55,488 nt of DNA, taken from a virus. The stretch is taken from IMG/VR virus record IMGVR_UViG_3300037586_002804, positions 1-55,488 of that record; one strand, given 5' to 3'. The notes beneath the pieces were generated by a model. It was not told the DNA's origin and ran no database searches. It worked only from the letters and a program-made list of their open reading frames with translations. This document shows, piece by piece, positions 35,554-45,100 of this stretch (position 1 is its first letter; every line of letters starts with the position of its first letter). The position numbers and the translations under genes were made by a program.

Positions 35554-36201
35554 TTAAAAGATGATATCAGCAATTCCCAACTCAACTGCCTGCTCTGCTG
35601 TGAAGTAGGCATTCACTTTTCGATTCAGAATCTTCTTAAGATGAGTTTTCGTCATGTTCGTCTCTTGAACCATTGCCTCAATATAACGATCCTGAGTCCA
35701 TCGAATCTCGTCCATTTCATTTTCGAGACTGTGAAGTGGACCGTGATTTCCTCCAAGAACACTGTGAATCATTACTCGACAGTTCTTGCCGATCTTTCGT
35801 TTTCCTTGTGTGCCAGATGCTAGCAGCAGAGTTCCTGCAGAGAACACCTTTCCAAGTCCAACAGTGTAGATGTCGCAATCTTCACGAATGACTCGCATCA
35901 GATCGTGTAGTCCAAACATCTCCTGTGCGGATCCTCCAAGTGTTGAGACAATAAATTCAAATGGACGATAGTTTACCATAAGCTCTGAACTCTCGTCTTC
36001 TGGATTCTTCAGGGAGTATGTTGCGCCGTCCTCATACAGGGAAAGCATGCCATACATCAGTTCCCCTGCTTTTTCCTCATCGAGTTCTCCGCAAATTCCA
36101 ATAAGACGAGGAGCCTCATCTAACTTTTCAACGACATGCGTTGGAGCAGGTTCGAGGGCTTTTTCTAATTCTTTTTTTGACATCCGTGGTGTGAAAATCA
36201 C
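35554..36201 (-). CDS. ClpP-like (S14) serine protease, 215 aa
   Basis: GTG start at 36199-36201 with GGAG upstream and a four-base overlap with the upstream stop. The core matches ClpP: FEFIVSTLGGSAQEMFGLHD, then YTVGLGKVFSAGTLLLASG (catalytic Ser in G-K-V-F-S-A-G) and RVMIHSVLGG (catalytic His). Catalytic Asp is not obvious from sequence alone. C-terminal NRKVNAYFTAEQAVELGIAD matches the ClpP end. In phages ClpP-like proteins often serve as the head-maturation protease, but a ClpP-like role is possible. Confidence 0.88.
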   Translation of the reverse strand: MIFTPRMSKKELEKALEPAPTHVVEKLDEAPRLIGICGELDEEKAGELMYGMLSLYEDGATYSLKNPEDESSELMVNYRPFEFIVSTLGGSAQEMFGLHDLMRVIREDCDIYTVGLGKVFSAGTLLLASGTQGKRKIGKNCRVMIHSVLGGNHGPLHSLENEMDEIRWTQDRYIEAMVQETNMTKTHLKKILNRKVNAYFTAEQAVELGIADIIF

Positions 36202-36506
36202 AGCACATCTCCTTGTTTGATTAGTTTCTTATTTCGAACCAATTCATTTCCATGAGAAGTTACTTCTGTCAAGTGAATTGGAAATTTCTTTGCACAAATC
36301 AGCCATCGGCTGGGGCTGGCAAAATCTCTGGCGAACATGAATGTGTATTCTCTCGTATTGGCATTATATCCCTTTCCGACGACTTCCCATTCGGACAGAG
36401 TTTTTAGCACTTTGTTTAGCTTCTGCTTTCCCTTAATGTTTTCGACTTGGACACAATAGTTCGCACTATCGTTATCTGTTTCTCGTCTCCACGCAAACGC
36501 TCTCAT
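36198..36506 (-). CDS. Hypothetical protein, 102 aa
   Basis: ATG at 36504-36506 (MRAFAWRRETDNDSANYCVQ) with GGGAG upstream. LKTLSEWEVVGKGYNANTRE and FMFARDFASPSRWLICAKKF give a small alpha/beta protein. No family is recognised. First gene after a strong promoter, leading into the ClpP-like gene and the amidase. Confidence 0.65.
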   Translation of the reverse strand: MRAFAWRRETDNDSANYCVQVENIKGKQKLNKVLKTLSEWEVVGKGYNANTREYTFMFARDFASPSRWLICAKKFPIHLTEVTSHGNELVRNKKLIKQGDVL

Positions 36507-36530
36507 AGTTATCTCCCATATTACTCTATC

Positions 36531-36559
36531 AATATAGCACATATTTCAACGATTGTCAA
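36531..36559 (-). promoter_or_regulatory. Strong sigma70 promoter
   Basis: TTGACA at 36554-36559, spacer of 17, TATATT at 36531-36536 with TGTGC before it. Confidence 0.82.
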
Positions 36560-36571
36560 AGCATATTCTAT

Positions 36572-36618
36572 TAAAAATGCAAAAGCCGAGGGTGGAATTC
36601 CCTCGGCTTTCGTTTTTT
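36572..36618 (-). terminator. Bidirectional intrinsic terminator
   Basis: Eleven-base stem AAAGCCGAGGG (36582-36592) with CCCTCGGCTTT (36600-36610), seven-base loop, T-rich on both sides. It ends the scaffold-like gene. Confidence 0.85.
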
Positions 36619-36637
36619 AGGAGATCTGTTGCTTACT

Positions 36638-37207
36638 CTATTTGTTAGTAAGTCGTGCGATCACTCGTTTCAAAACTTCGTTAACGATAGCTTCATCGTC
36701 AGTAGCTTCTTCGAGTTCTTCTTCGTCATTTTCGGCGAGAGGTTCTTCGTCGTCCATGGCTAATTCCTCGCCGCCCTCGGGAGGTAGTTCAGCATCCATT
36801 TCCATGCCCATATCCATTTCGCCTTCTGGCTCCATATCCATTGCAGGCTCTGCCTCAACATCTACTTCGATTGGCTCGTCAAGTTGAAGTGCGCCTTCTA
36901 ACTCTTGTGCAACAGCACGGACGATATCAGCAGCAAGGGTTTCCTTCTGCTCTGGACTTAGATCTAATTCACCCCCTTCATCGGAAGCTTCCATGTCCAT
37001 GTCCATTTCCAGTCCGGTTTCTTCCGGACCTTCGTCTCCGGGCAATTCATCGCCCATTTCTAATTCGCCTTCTTCGGAATATTCCTCCTCGGGCATTTCT
37101 TCGTGAACTTCACCATAGGGTGTTCCACCCAATTCGTTTACAGCAGGGACGGCGGCGAGTGCTTGAAATCGGCGTACCTGTGATTCTGTTAAAAACTTTT
37201 TGCTCAT
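36638..37207 (-). CDS. Highly acidic scaffold-like protein, 189 aa
   Basis: ATG at 37205-37207 (MSKKFLTESQVRRFQALAAV). A basic N-terminal helix is followed by an almost wholly acidic, Met/Glu/Asp-rich body (residues 30-160) and a basic C-terminal helix (VNEVLKRVIARLTNK). Strong acidity and no folded domain fit a phage scaffold or internal head protein. The LTESQVRRF start is a recurring element in large-phage structural proteins by my recall. The ClpP-like gene nearby could process it. Confidence 0.7.
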   Translation of the reverse strand: MSKKFLTESQVRRFQALAAVPAVNELGGTPYGEVHEEMPEEEYSEEGELEMGDELPGDEGPEETGLEMDMDMEASDEGGELDLSPEQKETLAADIVRAVAQELEGALQLDEPIEVDVEAEPAMDMEPEGEMDMGMEMDAELPPEGGEELAMDDEEPLAENDEEELEEATDDEAIVNEVLKRVIARLTNK

Positions 37208-37286
37208 AATACTATCTCCTAAATGTGTTATTCTTGTGCAAAACAATCACTTATAATTAGAACGCTACTACCCGAAAAGAAGAAAA

Positions 37287-37511
37287 TCACACAAGTTTCT
37301 TTAGTTTAGCAAGAGCTTTCTTTTCAAGCTGTTGAACTCTTGCCGATGTTAGCCCGATCCTTTCTGCGATTTGTTTTAACTTCATTGAGCCATTCTTGTG
37401 AACGGATATGTCAACACAGTTCAAATCTTCCTCAAAATCGATCCAACTGCGACAGTCACCAACTGGACACGACACCTCTAATTCGCAACACTTCTTTGCA
37501 CATTCTATCAT
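37287..37511 (-). CDS. Small sigma-region-4-like protein with Cys cluster, 74 aa
   Basis: The N-terminus has CAKKCCELEVSCPVGDC, a cluster of Cys residues, then RSWIDFEEDLNCVDISV. The C-terminal half KLKQIAERIGLTSARVQQLE then KKALAKLKKLV matches sigma70 region 4 helix-turn-helix, the -35 recognition module. It lacks regions 1-3, so it cannot replace a sigma factor. It could be an adapter or antisigma-like regulator; this resembles late-sigma fragments. Confidence 0.75.
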   Translation of the reverse strand: MIECAKKCCELEVSCPVGDCRSWIDFEEDLNCVDISVHKNGSMKLKQIAERIGLTSARVQQLEKKALAKLKKLV

Positions 37512-37861
37512 AACTCAGGATGCTCCTTTGCAATCACATCAAATATGTCTTCAATGTCGCCATCGTTGATGCCGAACTGAGAGGAAAGTTCTTTGCCCGC
37601 CTCTTTGAGTTTTGAAGATTTCCTATGCTTGCCTTTTCCTTTGATCTTGCTATTGCGGAGCTTCCACTCGTCGAACCATGCCATAAAGAGAGCATCTTCT
37701 TGGACGAATGCTTTGACAATTGCTCGCAAGAACGGTGCCATTGATGCTCCGTGATAATGGAGTTTAATCTTCATCTCCGCTTTGTGAGACTGGGGGAGAT
37801 AAGCCTGAATTCTTTCAGTTGGCTCATCCCACTTTTTTCTTTTCCCGGTGCCTTTAGGCAT
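37508..37861 (-). CDS. Basic hypothetical protein, 117 aa
   Basis: ATG at 37859-37861 (MPKGTGKRKKWDEPTERIQA); an ATG six codons earlier exists in the upstream overlap. AYLPQSHKAEMKIKLHYHGA, then a helix and a basic stretch KIKGKGKHRKSSKLKEAG. Rich in Lys, it probably binds nucleic acid. No family is recognised. Confidence 0.6.
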   Translation of the reverse strand: MPKGTGKRKKWDEPTERIQAYLPQSHKAEMKIKLHYHGASMAPFLRAIVKAFVQEDALFMAWFDEWKLRNSKIKGKGKHRKSSKLKEAGKELSSQFGINDGDIEDIFDVIAKEHPEL

Positions 37862-38888
37862 TGGTGCCTCGCAAGACATGTGGATTGCTTTCTACAAAGC
37901 CTGCAGAAGTCTGTCGAACAAATTGAGCATTTGTCTGCAACTCAGTCAATGTTCGGGCACCTGCGTAAGACAGTCCGCTGCGGATTCCGTTTTCAAGCCC
38001 TTCGAGCACGTGAATAACTTTGCCTTTGTAGGGAACAACTGTTGCTACACCTTCAATAAAAGAAGCAGTTCCGCGCCAGTTTGCCTGTGCGTCTCTTGAT
38101 GCCATTCCTCGGAAAACCTTGTGACATTGCCCGTCACGACGAATAACCTCGCCAGGCGATTCTGCAGTGCCCGCAAGGAGAGAGCCAATCATTACAAAGT
38201 CCGCCCCTGCGGCAAGTGCCTTAACCATATCTCCTGAATTTCGGATTCCTCCGTCTGCAAGAATCTTGACACCTGGAAATTTCTCTTTAATCTTTACACA
38301 TTCAGTGACGGATGCTAAAGTGGGCATTCCAAATCCTGTCTGGATTCGAGTACTACAGCATGAACCTCCTCCAATTCCCACACGGACTGTGTGCGCTCCA
38401 GCTTCAGCCAAGGCGAGGGCTGCGGAATAAGTTGCAACATTGCCAGCAACTAAGTGAATCTTGGGATATCTGTCTCGCAGGTTTCGGAGAGCGACATGCA
38501 CAAAGACATGATCTCCATGAGCCACATCAACACAGAGCACCTTTGCACCTGCCTCAACCAAAGCCCTTGCTCTATCGAGATAGTCCCCAGTTGCTCCAAT
38601 TGCTGCGCCGACGGCGTTGTTTCCATTACTCGACGCTTCAGAAACCATTGTCGCCTGTTCATCAATTGTACTATAGCGATGAATGATACCCAAGGCTCCG
38701 AACTCAGAGAGGACACGACTCATTGTTGAGCCACATACAGTATCCATAGGAGCAGCAAAGATTGGAACACGGAGGCGAACTCCTTCAGATAGTTCAGACG
38801 ACAAGTCCACTTCACGTCGGGAGCGAATATCGCTGAATTGCGGTTTTAACAGAACATCATCAAATGTCAATAACGTTTCAAGAGTCAT
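37854..38888 (-). CDS. IMP dehydrogenase/GMP reductase family enzyme, no CBS, 344 aa
   Basis: LTFDDVLLKPQFSDIRS is the family start. VRVGIGGGSCCSTRIQTGFG is the active-site loop with the catalytic Cys, and VKILADGGIRNSGDMVKAL the phosphate-binding region. At 344 residues it lacks the two CBS domains of most bacterial IMP dehydrogenases and has the size of GMP reductase. The sequence does not tell IMPDH from GMPR with certainty. It would adjust guanine nucleotides with RNR and dUTPase. Confidence 0.88.
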   Translation of the reverse strand: MTLETLLTFDDVLLKPQFSDIRSRREVDLSSELSEGVRLRVPIFAAPMDTVCGSTMSRVLSEFGALGIIHRYSTIDEQATMVSEASSNGNNAVGAAIGATGDYLDRARALVEAGAKVLCVDVAHGDHVFVHVALRNLRDRYPKIHLVAGNVATYSAALALAEAGAHTVRVGIGGGSCCSTRIQTGFGMPTLASVTECVKIKEKFPGVKILADGGIRNSGDMVKALAAGADFVMIGSLLAGTAESPGEVIRRDGQCHKVFRGMASRDAQANWRGTASFIEGVATVVPYKGKVIHVLEGLENGIRSGLSYAGARTLTELQTNAQFVRQTSAGFVESNPHVLRGTNA

Positions 38889-39171
38889 CTTCGATATCCT
38901 CGACAGTTTTCAAAAAATTGGTAATTACTTCTTGTGCAGTGTTCCAGCATGGAGGGCAATAGATCCTTACGGGATTATCCTCGTCCTCCTTTCGGACGAC
39001 GACTCGCCAAGACTGAACCATTTCTTTGTCCGTCTTGTCGAAATCCGACTCGCAAGCAGTGCATTCATCTGGAATCTTGCCAAACATCGCTGCCTGTGCT
39101 GCCAGTTCCTGCTCCGGGTTTCCGTCTTTTCTCGCCTGCGCTTCTGCGGCTCTTCGTTGTTTTCTATTCAT
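38878..39171 (-). CDS. Putative zinc-finger protein, 97 aa
   Basis: MNRKQRRAAEAQARKDGNPE is a common basic N-terminus of small phage proteins. The C-terminal half holds ECTACESDF and RIYCPPCW, a C-x2-C plus C-x2-C pair likely to bind zinc. It overlaps the IMPDH-like gene by 11 bases. Function is unknown. Confidence 0.65.
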   Translation of the reverse strand: MNRKQRRAAEAQARKDGNPEQELAAQAAMFGKIPDECTACESDFDKTDKEMVQSWRVVVRKEDEDNPVRIYCPPCWNTAQEVITNFLKTVEDIEDDS

Positions 39172-39641
39172 CGGTTCATTGCTCCAAAGATTTGTTGTCG
39201 ATTTCCATTCTTAAATACCACGACGGCAGAGGGGAATGGTGCGGGGGTGCTTGCCTCTCCAAACTTAAGCCGTCCTTTGATGAAGTATACCTCATCGGCA
39301 TTCATCACATAGTTATGCCAGTATTGAGTGTCTGGACGTGCGGCGATGAGCATCACAACTGTCGTGTTATCCTTTTTGGACTCCTCAAATGCCTTTTTCA
39401 CCCAGTTGCCCACGGTGCGCCCATAGGGAGGATTGACAAACACAGTATGTCCACCCCAATCCATCGTAAGTCCATCGTCATCCTCTGTAAAGAATTTTGA
39501 ACACTTGGCGCTCTCAGGAGTAGCACAAGGATCTAAGTTAAATGGTCCAAACTGCCAGTTCAACTTGTCAAAGAATCCCTGCGGTGTTGCCCAATCTTGC
39601 TTCTTGCTGGAGAACATCACTTTTTGTGTTGCTGCGTTCAT
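39168..39641 (-). CDS. Phage-type DNA adenine methyltransferase (Dam family), 157 aa
   Basis: MNAATQKVMFSSKKQDWATP, then FNLDPCATPESAKCSKFF and FVNPPYGRTV. The order W-A-T-P ... L-D-P-C-A ... N-P-P-Y-G is the hallmark of phage N6-adenine methyltransferases of the small Dam type. Motif N-P-P-Y is catalytic. It overlaps the next methyltransferase by four bases. Likely modifies phage DNA; specificity unknown. Confidence 0.88.
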   Translation of the reverse strand: MNAATQKVMFSSKKQDWATPQGFFDKLNWQFGPFNLDPCATPESAKCSKFFTEDDDGLTMDWGGHTVFVNPPYGRTVGNWVKKAFEESKKDNTTVVMLIAARPDTQYWHNYVMNADEVYFIKGRLKFGEASTPAPFPSAVVVFKNGNRQQIFGAMNR

Positions 39642-40486
39642 TTGTTTGTTTCCTTTTGTTTTCTCGCGATATTCAAGCGTTCTTCTGCAATGTCACAATA
39701 TTCGGATGAAATCTCCATTCCAATATATTGCCTATCGTTCAGCAACGCGAGCTTTGTCGTAGTTCCTGAGCCGTTGAAGGGGTCCAAAACTACTTCTCCG
39801 GGCGTAGTCCAAGTCAAGATATGATCTTGAACGAGAGCCTCTGGAAAGATCGCAGGGTGTTCGAATGCCACTTTGTCTTTTGTGGAATAGTTCTTTCCGG
39901 TATTGTATTTCCAGATATTGTTTCTCGGAGAGAAGTCGGGAATGGGTTTGATATTCCTCTCGATGAGTTCTCCCTTTTTATTTCGAATTGTCCCTTTTCC
40001 AAAATGAGTGTATCCTGCCCAACGGTTCGGCTTGTCGCAAATCAGATTTGCCGTCTTTGGCTTGGCACCGTTGGAGAACACGAACATGTATTCGAAAAGC
40101 TGAGAGTAACGATTTCCGTCGCGGCGGGCAGGAAAGCTGCTTCCGTTCTTTTCATAGATCATCGTATCGTGGAGCTTAAAGCCTTGCTGCATGAAGTAGA
40201 GAGCTTGTCGGAAAGAAGAGCCGGTTTCACTGCCCTTGATTACGGCATCGCCGACTACCCAGACGACTACTCCGCCTTTCTTGACAACTCGCGAAAGCTC
40301 TGTGGCGATTTGCTCAAACGGGAAGGAGTAGCCGTTGAACTTCTCCTCCATGTCCTTGACGAGATCCTTGTATGAACGAAGCGTATCATAGGGAGGAGAT
40401 GTCACAACCAGATCAACTGAATTGTCTGGCAACTTCTTCAACTCTTCGACGCTGTCTCCACAGATGACTTGATTAAGCTGCTGCAA
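39638..40486 (-). CDS. DNA methyltransferase (beta class, TSPPY), 282 aa
   Basis: Motif IV VVTSPPYDTLRSYKD is at residue 30; motif I VLDPFNGSGTTT is near residue 240, so motif IV precedes motif I (beta order). The T-S-P-P-Y form is typical of N4-cytosine enzymes, but N6-adenine cannot be excluded. It overlaps the nuclease-like gene by 14 bases, as a restriction-modification pair would. Confidence 0.9.
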   Translation of the reverse strand: MQQLNQVICGDSVEELKKLPDNSVDLVVTSPPYDTLRSYKDLVKDMEEKFNGYSFPFEQIATELSRVVKKGGVVVWVVGDAVIKGSETGSSFRQALYFMQQGFKLHDTMIYEKNGSSFPARRDGNRYSQLFEYMFVFSNGAKPKTANLICDKPNRWAGYTHFGKGTIRNKKGELIERNIKPIPDFSPRNNIWKYNTGKNYSTKDKVAFEHPAIFPEALVQDHILTWTTPGEVVLDPFNGSGTTTKLALLNDRQYIGMEISSEYCDIAEERLNIARKQKETNK

Positions 40487-41183
40487 TTTCTTTTCCTCGA
40501 TATTGTAGCATGCTCTCTCTGAGGCATCTGCACCATTTTATCTTTGGTTCTACGGAACCAAGAGAGATGGACTTGCGATATTCGTCAACAGAGTTGACAT
40601 GTATCTTGCCGGTGGTGCTGCTATTATTATCTGTCGCCTCTCCGTTCCAAGCGACGGCACATTCGTCCAATACTGAGAAATGAACTGCCTTAATAACATT
40701 GGCGAAAGAGAAGGTGTTCTTGGGGATTGGAAGATCGTAGTCAAGCTCATAGCTTACTAAAACATAACTCTCTGCTTTTCCTTTACCCTCGGAATGAGTT
40801 GATCCCGTCCAGCCGTTGGCGCTTTGAGTGGTTTTAACCTCAAATGGGATAATACCGGCGTCTGACGTTACTACACGGAAGTCGTGCCCTGGTGCGTCAC
40901 CTTCCTCTTTGCCGAGGACGGCAATGCCGAAGTCCTTACAGGCTCTGACGAGTGCAAACTCAAAGTCATAGGCAAAACGAACACTTACTGCCGATGTCTG
41001 CTGACGCCTCTGCTCTTCGATGGCTTCTGCCCAGTCTCGGATAGTGACAATGCTGTCGTCCATTAGGGCTGCTGATGCGAAATGCGCTGCAGCAGTTCTC
41101 TCAACGAGACTAATGACATGGAGTGCAAAGTCCTTGCTCCTTAACGCCTGGAGTGTCTTATTTCGTGTATGCAGTTTGTTCAT
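40473..41183 (-). CDS. Putative restriction endonuclease, PD-(D/E)XK-like, 236 aa
   Basis: GHDFRVVTSDAGIIPFEVKT has D-x(n)-E-V-K of a PD-(D/E)XK core, near residue 105. ATG is first after a strong promoter and the gene overlaps the methyltransferase by 14 bases, in the order expected for a type II restriction-modification pair. Sequence outside the core (YDFEFALVRACKDFGIAVLG) is not diagnostic. Restriction function is inferred from core plus context. Confidence 0.65.
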   Translation of the reverse strand: MNKLHTRNKTLQALRSKDFALHVISLVERTAAAHFASAALMDDSIVTIRDWAEAIEEQRRQQTSAVSVRFAYDFEFALVRACKDFGIAVLGKEEGDAPGHDFRVVTSDAGIIPFEVKTTQSANGWTGSTHSEGKGKAESYVLVSYELDYDLPIPKNTFSFANVIKAVHFSVLDECAVAWNGEATDNNSSTTGKIHVNSVDEYRKSISLGSVEPKIKWCRCLRESMLQYRGKEIAAA

Positions 41184-41224
41184 CTAATTCTCCGAACTTG
41201 TGGTTCCGTTTTTCTTACATCTAT

Positions 41225-41253
41225 AATATAGCCCAGGTGGGCGAGTTTGTCAA
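41225..41253 (-). promoter_or_regulatory. Strong promoter for the nuclease/methyltransferase operon
   Basis: TTGACA at 41248-41253, spacer of 17, TATATT at 41225-41230. Confidence 0.82.
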
Positions 41254-41279
41254 CAAGGTTATTCACTTTTCCAAGTTTC

Positions 41280-41738
41280 CTACTCGTCAGTGGAGCCCAG
41301 GGCTCCGTCGCCGCGTTCGCTGATTGCGATTGGATACCATCCATAGAGATCTGGATTTGAAGTTTCCAATGCTCTGAATGATACGACTGGCGTCATTACA
41401 ACTTGAGCGATCTTGCTATGCGGCTCTACGACTTGCGCCACGGTGCCAACATTGTGAAGATTGACGAATACCTCTCCGTCGTATCCACTGTCTACTACGC
41501 AGGCTCCGACGAGGAGCGAGCGCTTGGAGGCGACGCTTGAACGGTTCTTCACTTCAAGCATGTAGCCGTGCGGGACTCCGAACTTTAGCCCAGTTCCAAG
41601 GATTACACTTTCTCCCGGATTTACCGTCACAGAGGTGTGTTCCTTGGGGCTAAAATAAACATCAAGCCCAGCGTCGGATGGATTTCCACGAGACGGTGGA
41701 TGGGCATTTAAGTGGGTTCGGTGGTATTCGACAATCAC
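41280..41738 (-). CDS. dut: dUTPase, 152 aa
   Basis: All five trimeric dUTPase motifs are visible: SDAGLDVYF, VKNRSSVA, GACVVDSGYDGEVF, VVEPHSKIAQVVMTP, and the C-terminal GDGALGSTDE (the flexible R-G-x-G-x-x-G-S/T loop). It hydrolyses dUTP to dUMP, keeping uracil out of phage DNA and feeding dTMP synthesis. Length is typical (about 150). Confidence 0.95.
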   Translation of the reverse strand: MIVEYHRTHLNAHPPSRGNPSDAGLDVYFSPKEHTSVTVNPGESVILGTGLKFGVPHGYMLEVKNRSSVASKRSLLVGACVVDSGYDGEVFVNLHNVGTVAQVVEPHSKIAQVVMTPVVSFRALETSNPDLYGWYPIAISERGDGALGSTDE

Positions 41739-41740
41739 TC

Positions 41741-42028
41741 TTACTGCCCCTGGAGGAAGTTGAACATCTCGACAAGTTCATCGATGTCCTGATCTTTCTT
41801 AAGCATGCGATACGCTTTGACTGCAAGAGAGATCTCGTCTCCTGAGAGCCAGTTCTGCTCTTTAAACTCTGCCTTGAGTTCACGCTTTTGTTCAGCAAAA
41901 GGCTCGATGGCTTCTTCTAACGCCTTGAGGCTTCGGATGTATTCCAAAACCCTTTGACGCTTTTCGCTTTCTTGTGTATTCACTTGTGCCTCCACGGCGA
42001 CGGGTGCGTTGTTAATATGATCAAACAT
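41741..42028 (-). CDS. Hypothetical protein, 95 aa
   Basis: MFDHINNAPVAVEAQVNTQE, then a helical charged body (LEYIRSLKALEEAIEPFAEQ) ending ELVEMFNFLQGQ. Two bases from the dUTPase start, so co-transcribed. No family is recognised. Confidence 0.65.
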   Translation of the reverse strand: MFDHINNAPVAVEAQVNTQESEKRQRVLEYIRSLKALEEAIEPFAEQKRELKAEFKEQNWLSGDEISLAVKAYRMLKKDQDIDELVEMFNFLQGQ

Positions 42029-42079
42029 GTATTTGCTCTCCTGATGTTGTTTGTATTCTCAATCTCAAATTACTCTTAT

Positions 42080-42108
42080 AATATAACAGAGTTTGTTTCG
42101 AGTGTCAA
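42080..42108 (-). promoter_or_regulatory. Strong sigma70 promoter for dut operon
   Basis: TTGACA at 42103-42108, spacer of 17, TATATT at 42080-42085 with TGT before it. Confidence 0.82.
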
Positions 42109-42113
42109 GCCTT

Positions 42114-45100
42114 TTATCCCACTCTTCTGAAATTATGTCGGATTGATCTCGATGAAAATCCCCAGGTTGGGTGATGATCAAGCTTTGCTATATATACCTT
42201 GTTAACATAGAGAATGTCGGTTCTTGAATTGACTCCCCAGCACTTGATTTTCGTCAAAGTTCCAGTATCGTCGATTGCTTCAACAATCCAATATTCTTTA
42301 TTGTTTTTCGTCTTTCTCGAAATGATCTTTCGGGGTATGAACCACGCAACCTTCAAGTCCTCGTCATACTCTCCAAGTGGAGGGACGAATCGAGATTCAA
42401 GTTTGTCTCGGATCTCCTGACTCATCACATCGCTCATCGGAAAGACACCCGTCAGATCAACAGAGTATTGAATCATCTGCTCGTCATCGAAATCGCCCTC
42501 GGGGAGATATGCTTCTATATTCTCCTGAAGGAACCTTTCTTTTCGGGGGCGATCCACCGCAACGGCACTCCAGAAATGCTTCAATCCGGTGAAGCGATCA
42601 TCAACGAGAGTATTCATTGCCCCTGATCGGATCAGGACATCGAGAGCCTTTTTGTTGAGCTTTGAATAAGTAATACCTTCATTGAATAGGAAATCTTCAA
42701 CCTTCTCGAATGGACGGTTGGCAAGAATCTGATCAATTGCTGCGTCCCCAAGTCCCTTAATTGCAGTTAGGGGCTGGATTAGGGTTTTGCCGTTCTCGCT
42801 AATCTCCCAGACTCGTCCGGAAGTGTTGATATCGAGTTTTCTAATTTCAAAGCCCGCTTTCTTGGCGAGCATGATTGCTTTCTCTTTTCGCTTCTCCGGC
42901 TCTTTCTGAAGAAAGGCTGCCATCCACTCAACGGGATAGTAATTGAACAACCAAGCGCACTGGTAAGAGATGAGACTATATGCGGTTGCGTGATTGAGCG
43001 AGAAGCCGTATGCTGCGAACGCCTCCATTTTGTCCCAGATTGAATTTGCCACGTTGACAGGAATGCCCTTCTCTTTTGCGCCGGCGATATACTTCTCGTG
43101 GATTGCATTCTTTGTCGCAACAGTTGAGCCTGTTCCCTTCTTTGTCAGGAGCTTTCGAAGCTTGTTGCCCTCTGTGAGAGAAATGTCCTTGCCGATCTTG
43201 TGGGCAATGTTTGCGATGTCCTCTTGAAAGATGATTAGTCCGTATGTCTTCTCCAAAACCTCTTTCAGAATCGGGTGCTCGTAAGTAACAAGCTGCGGGG
43301 CTCGCTTTGCCTCAACAAACTGTTTGTCCGTTCCCATTGACAATGGTCCGGGGCGGAAGAGAGATGTCACTGCTGATAGCTCTGTGAGATTATCGGGCTT
43401 TGCTTGTTCGCAGAAATTCCTCATTCCAGATTCGGCGAACTGGAATACTCCCGGTGTGCTGTCAATCTTGTGAAATACGTTATTCCAAACTTCCTTGTCG
43501 TTCAGATCAATAATGTCTGGATGAAGGTTTTCATCATAGTATTCATTGATATCCTCAATTGTCGGATTCTCGACTCCATGATGTCGCTTTAGAATATGGG
43601 ATACCGCTACCTGAATCATTGTCAATGTCGATAATCCAAGGATATCGAATTTGATAAAACCAAGTGGCTCCAGGTGACGAACATGTTGTCCCTCTGCCCA
43701 AGGAGTCTGCCAAGTCCCGCGAATCCTAATTAAGGGCATATGTTCATTTAGATTATCGGCGATCAGACAGCCTCCGGCGTGGCGGCTGTTTGCTCGGATA
43801 TTCCCATAGATTGCCTCAACATGAGTCTTGATGTGAGAGTGCTTGTCCAAAAACAAGCGGAGGGTAGGAGAATACTCCATTACCTCTTCGAAAGTTGGAA
43901 CATATACTCCAGCCTTGATTCCGTGAGCCTTTTTGGCTGCAGGAGTTGCCTCAATCATCATTTTGCCAGTTACTTCATTTACCTCTGTCCAGGGGATTTC
44001 ATAAAATTTCCCGATGTCCTTAATGAGCGACTTCAACTGAAGGGTATTCCAGTTTGAAATAGGGATTACAGTAAATTCTCCCCAGTCCTCTGCCAACTTT
44101 TCTTTGAGTAGTGCGGGTTCCGCTACATCGAAATCGATATCCGGCATGCCGTCCATATCTCTCGTCATAAAGCGCTCGAATGGCAAATCGAACCGAACGG
44201 GATCAACTTGAGTAATTCCAAGCACATAGGCGAGGAGACTTCCGCTTGCGCTGCCTCGGGCTGGACCGGTTGCCATCATCTCGTTTGCCTTATCTGCAAT
44301 GGCTTTCATTGTCAGGAAGTATTTCGAGAAGCCCTGAGTGCTAATGACATCAAGTTCGTATTTAAGTCGATTAACATACTTCTCAGAAGTCAAGCCCCTT
44401 GCTTTCAAGCCTTTGACGGCATTTTTCGCAAGGGCGCCGTCTGCCGTCTCACCTTCGGGAACAACAAAGTCTGGAAGCTGGATGGTAGTGTCTGGCTGGA
44501 AGTCTTCAATTTGTTCATGGGCGACTTGATGAGTGAGCGTTATCGACTCCATCACCAGGGCATCGTCATATTCCACGCCGCATTGTGCAGAATAGTTTTT
44601 GTAAGCGTCCCACATCTGTTGTCCATTTTTCGGATACAGTTCATATCCAATCTCTTCGACAGATTCCGGCATCTTTAATTTCTCTTCTGTAATCCACGAG
44701 GGAGTGCCCTTGGAAAGCCAGCCAAGGCGTTTATACATCTCCCTGTCTCGCCAAGCGTCTTGCCTGGGGTAGTGAGAATCTGCTGTAGAGATGATTCGGA
44801 CATTGTGACGAAGACATGCTTGGATGACATGTTTGTTAATCTCATGTTGCTCGGGAATGGAGTTCCACTGAAGTTCTCCGTAAAATCTGTCTCCGAAGAT
44901 GCCGACGAATTCTTGAATATACTCCGTCATTGCCAATTGGACGGCTTCGTCTCCCTCGTCTTTGTGCTGCCACCATAAGCCTGCGAGAGGACCAGACATG
45001 CAAGCAGTGGAGCAAATCACTCCTTCGCTGTATTTTCGGAGGAGGGCAAAGTCAACCCGAGGACGGCGATAGAAGTGCTTCTCATCGTGAGACTCCGAGA

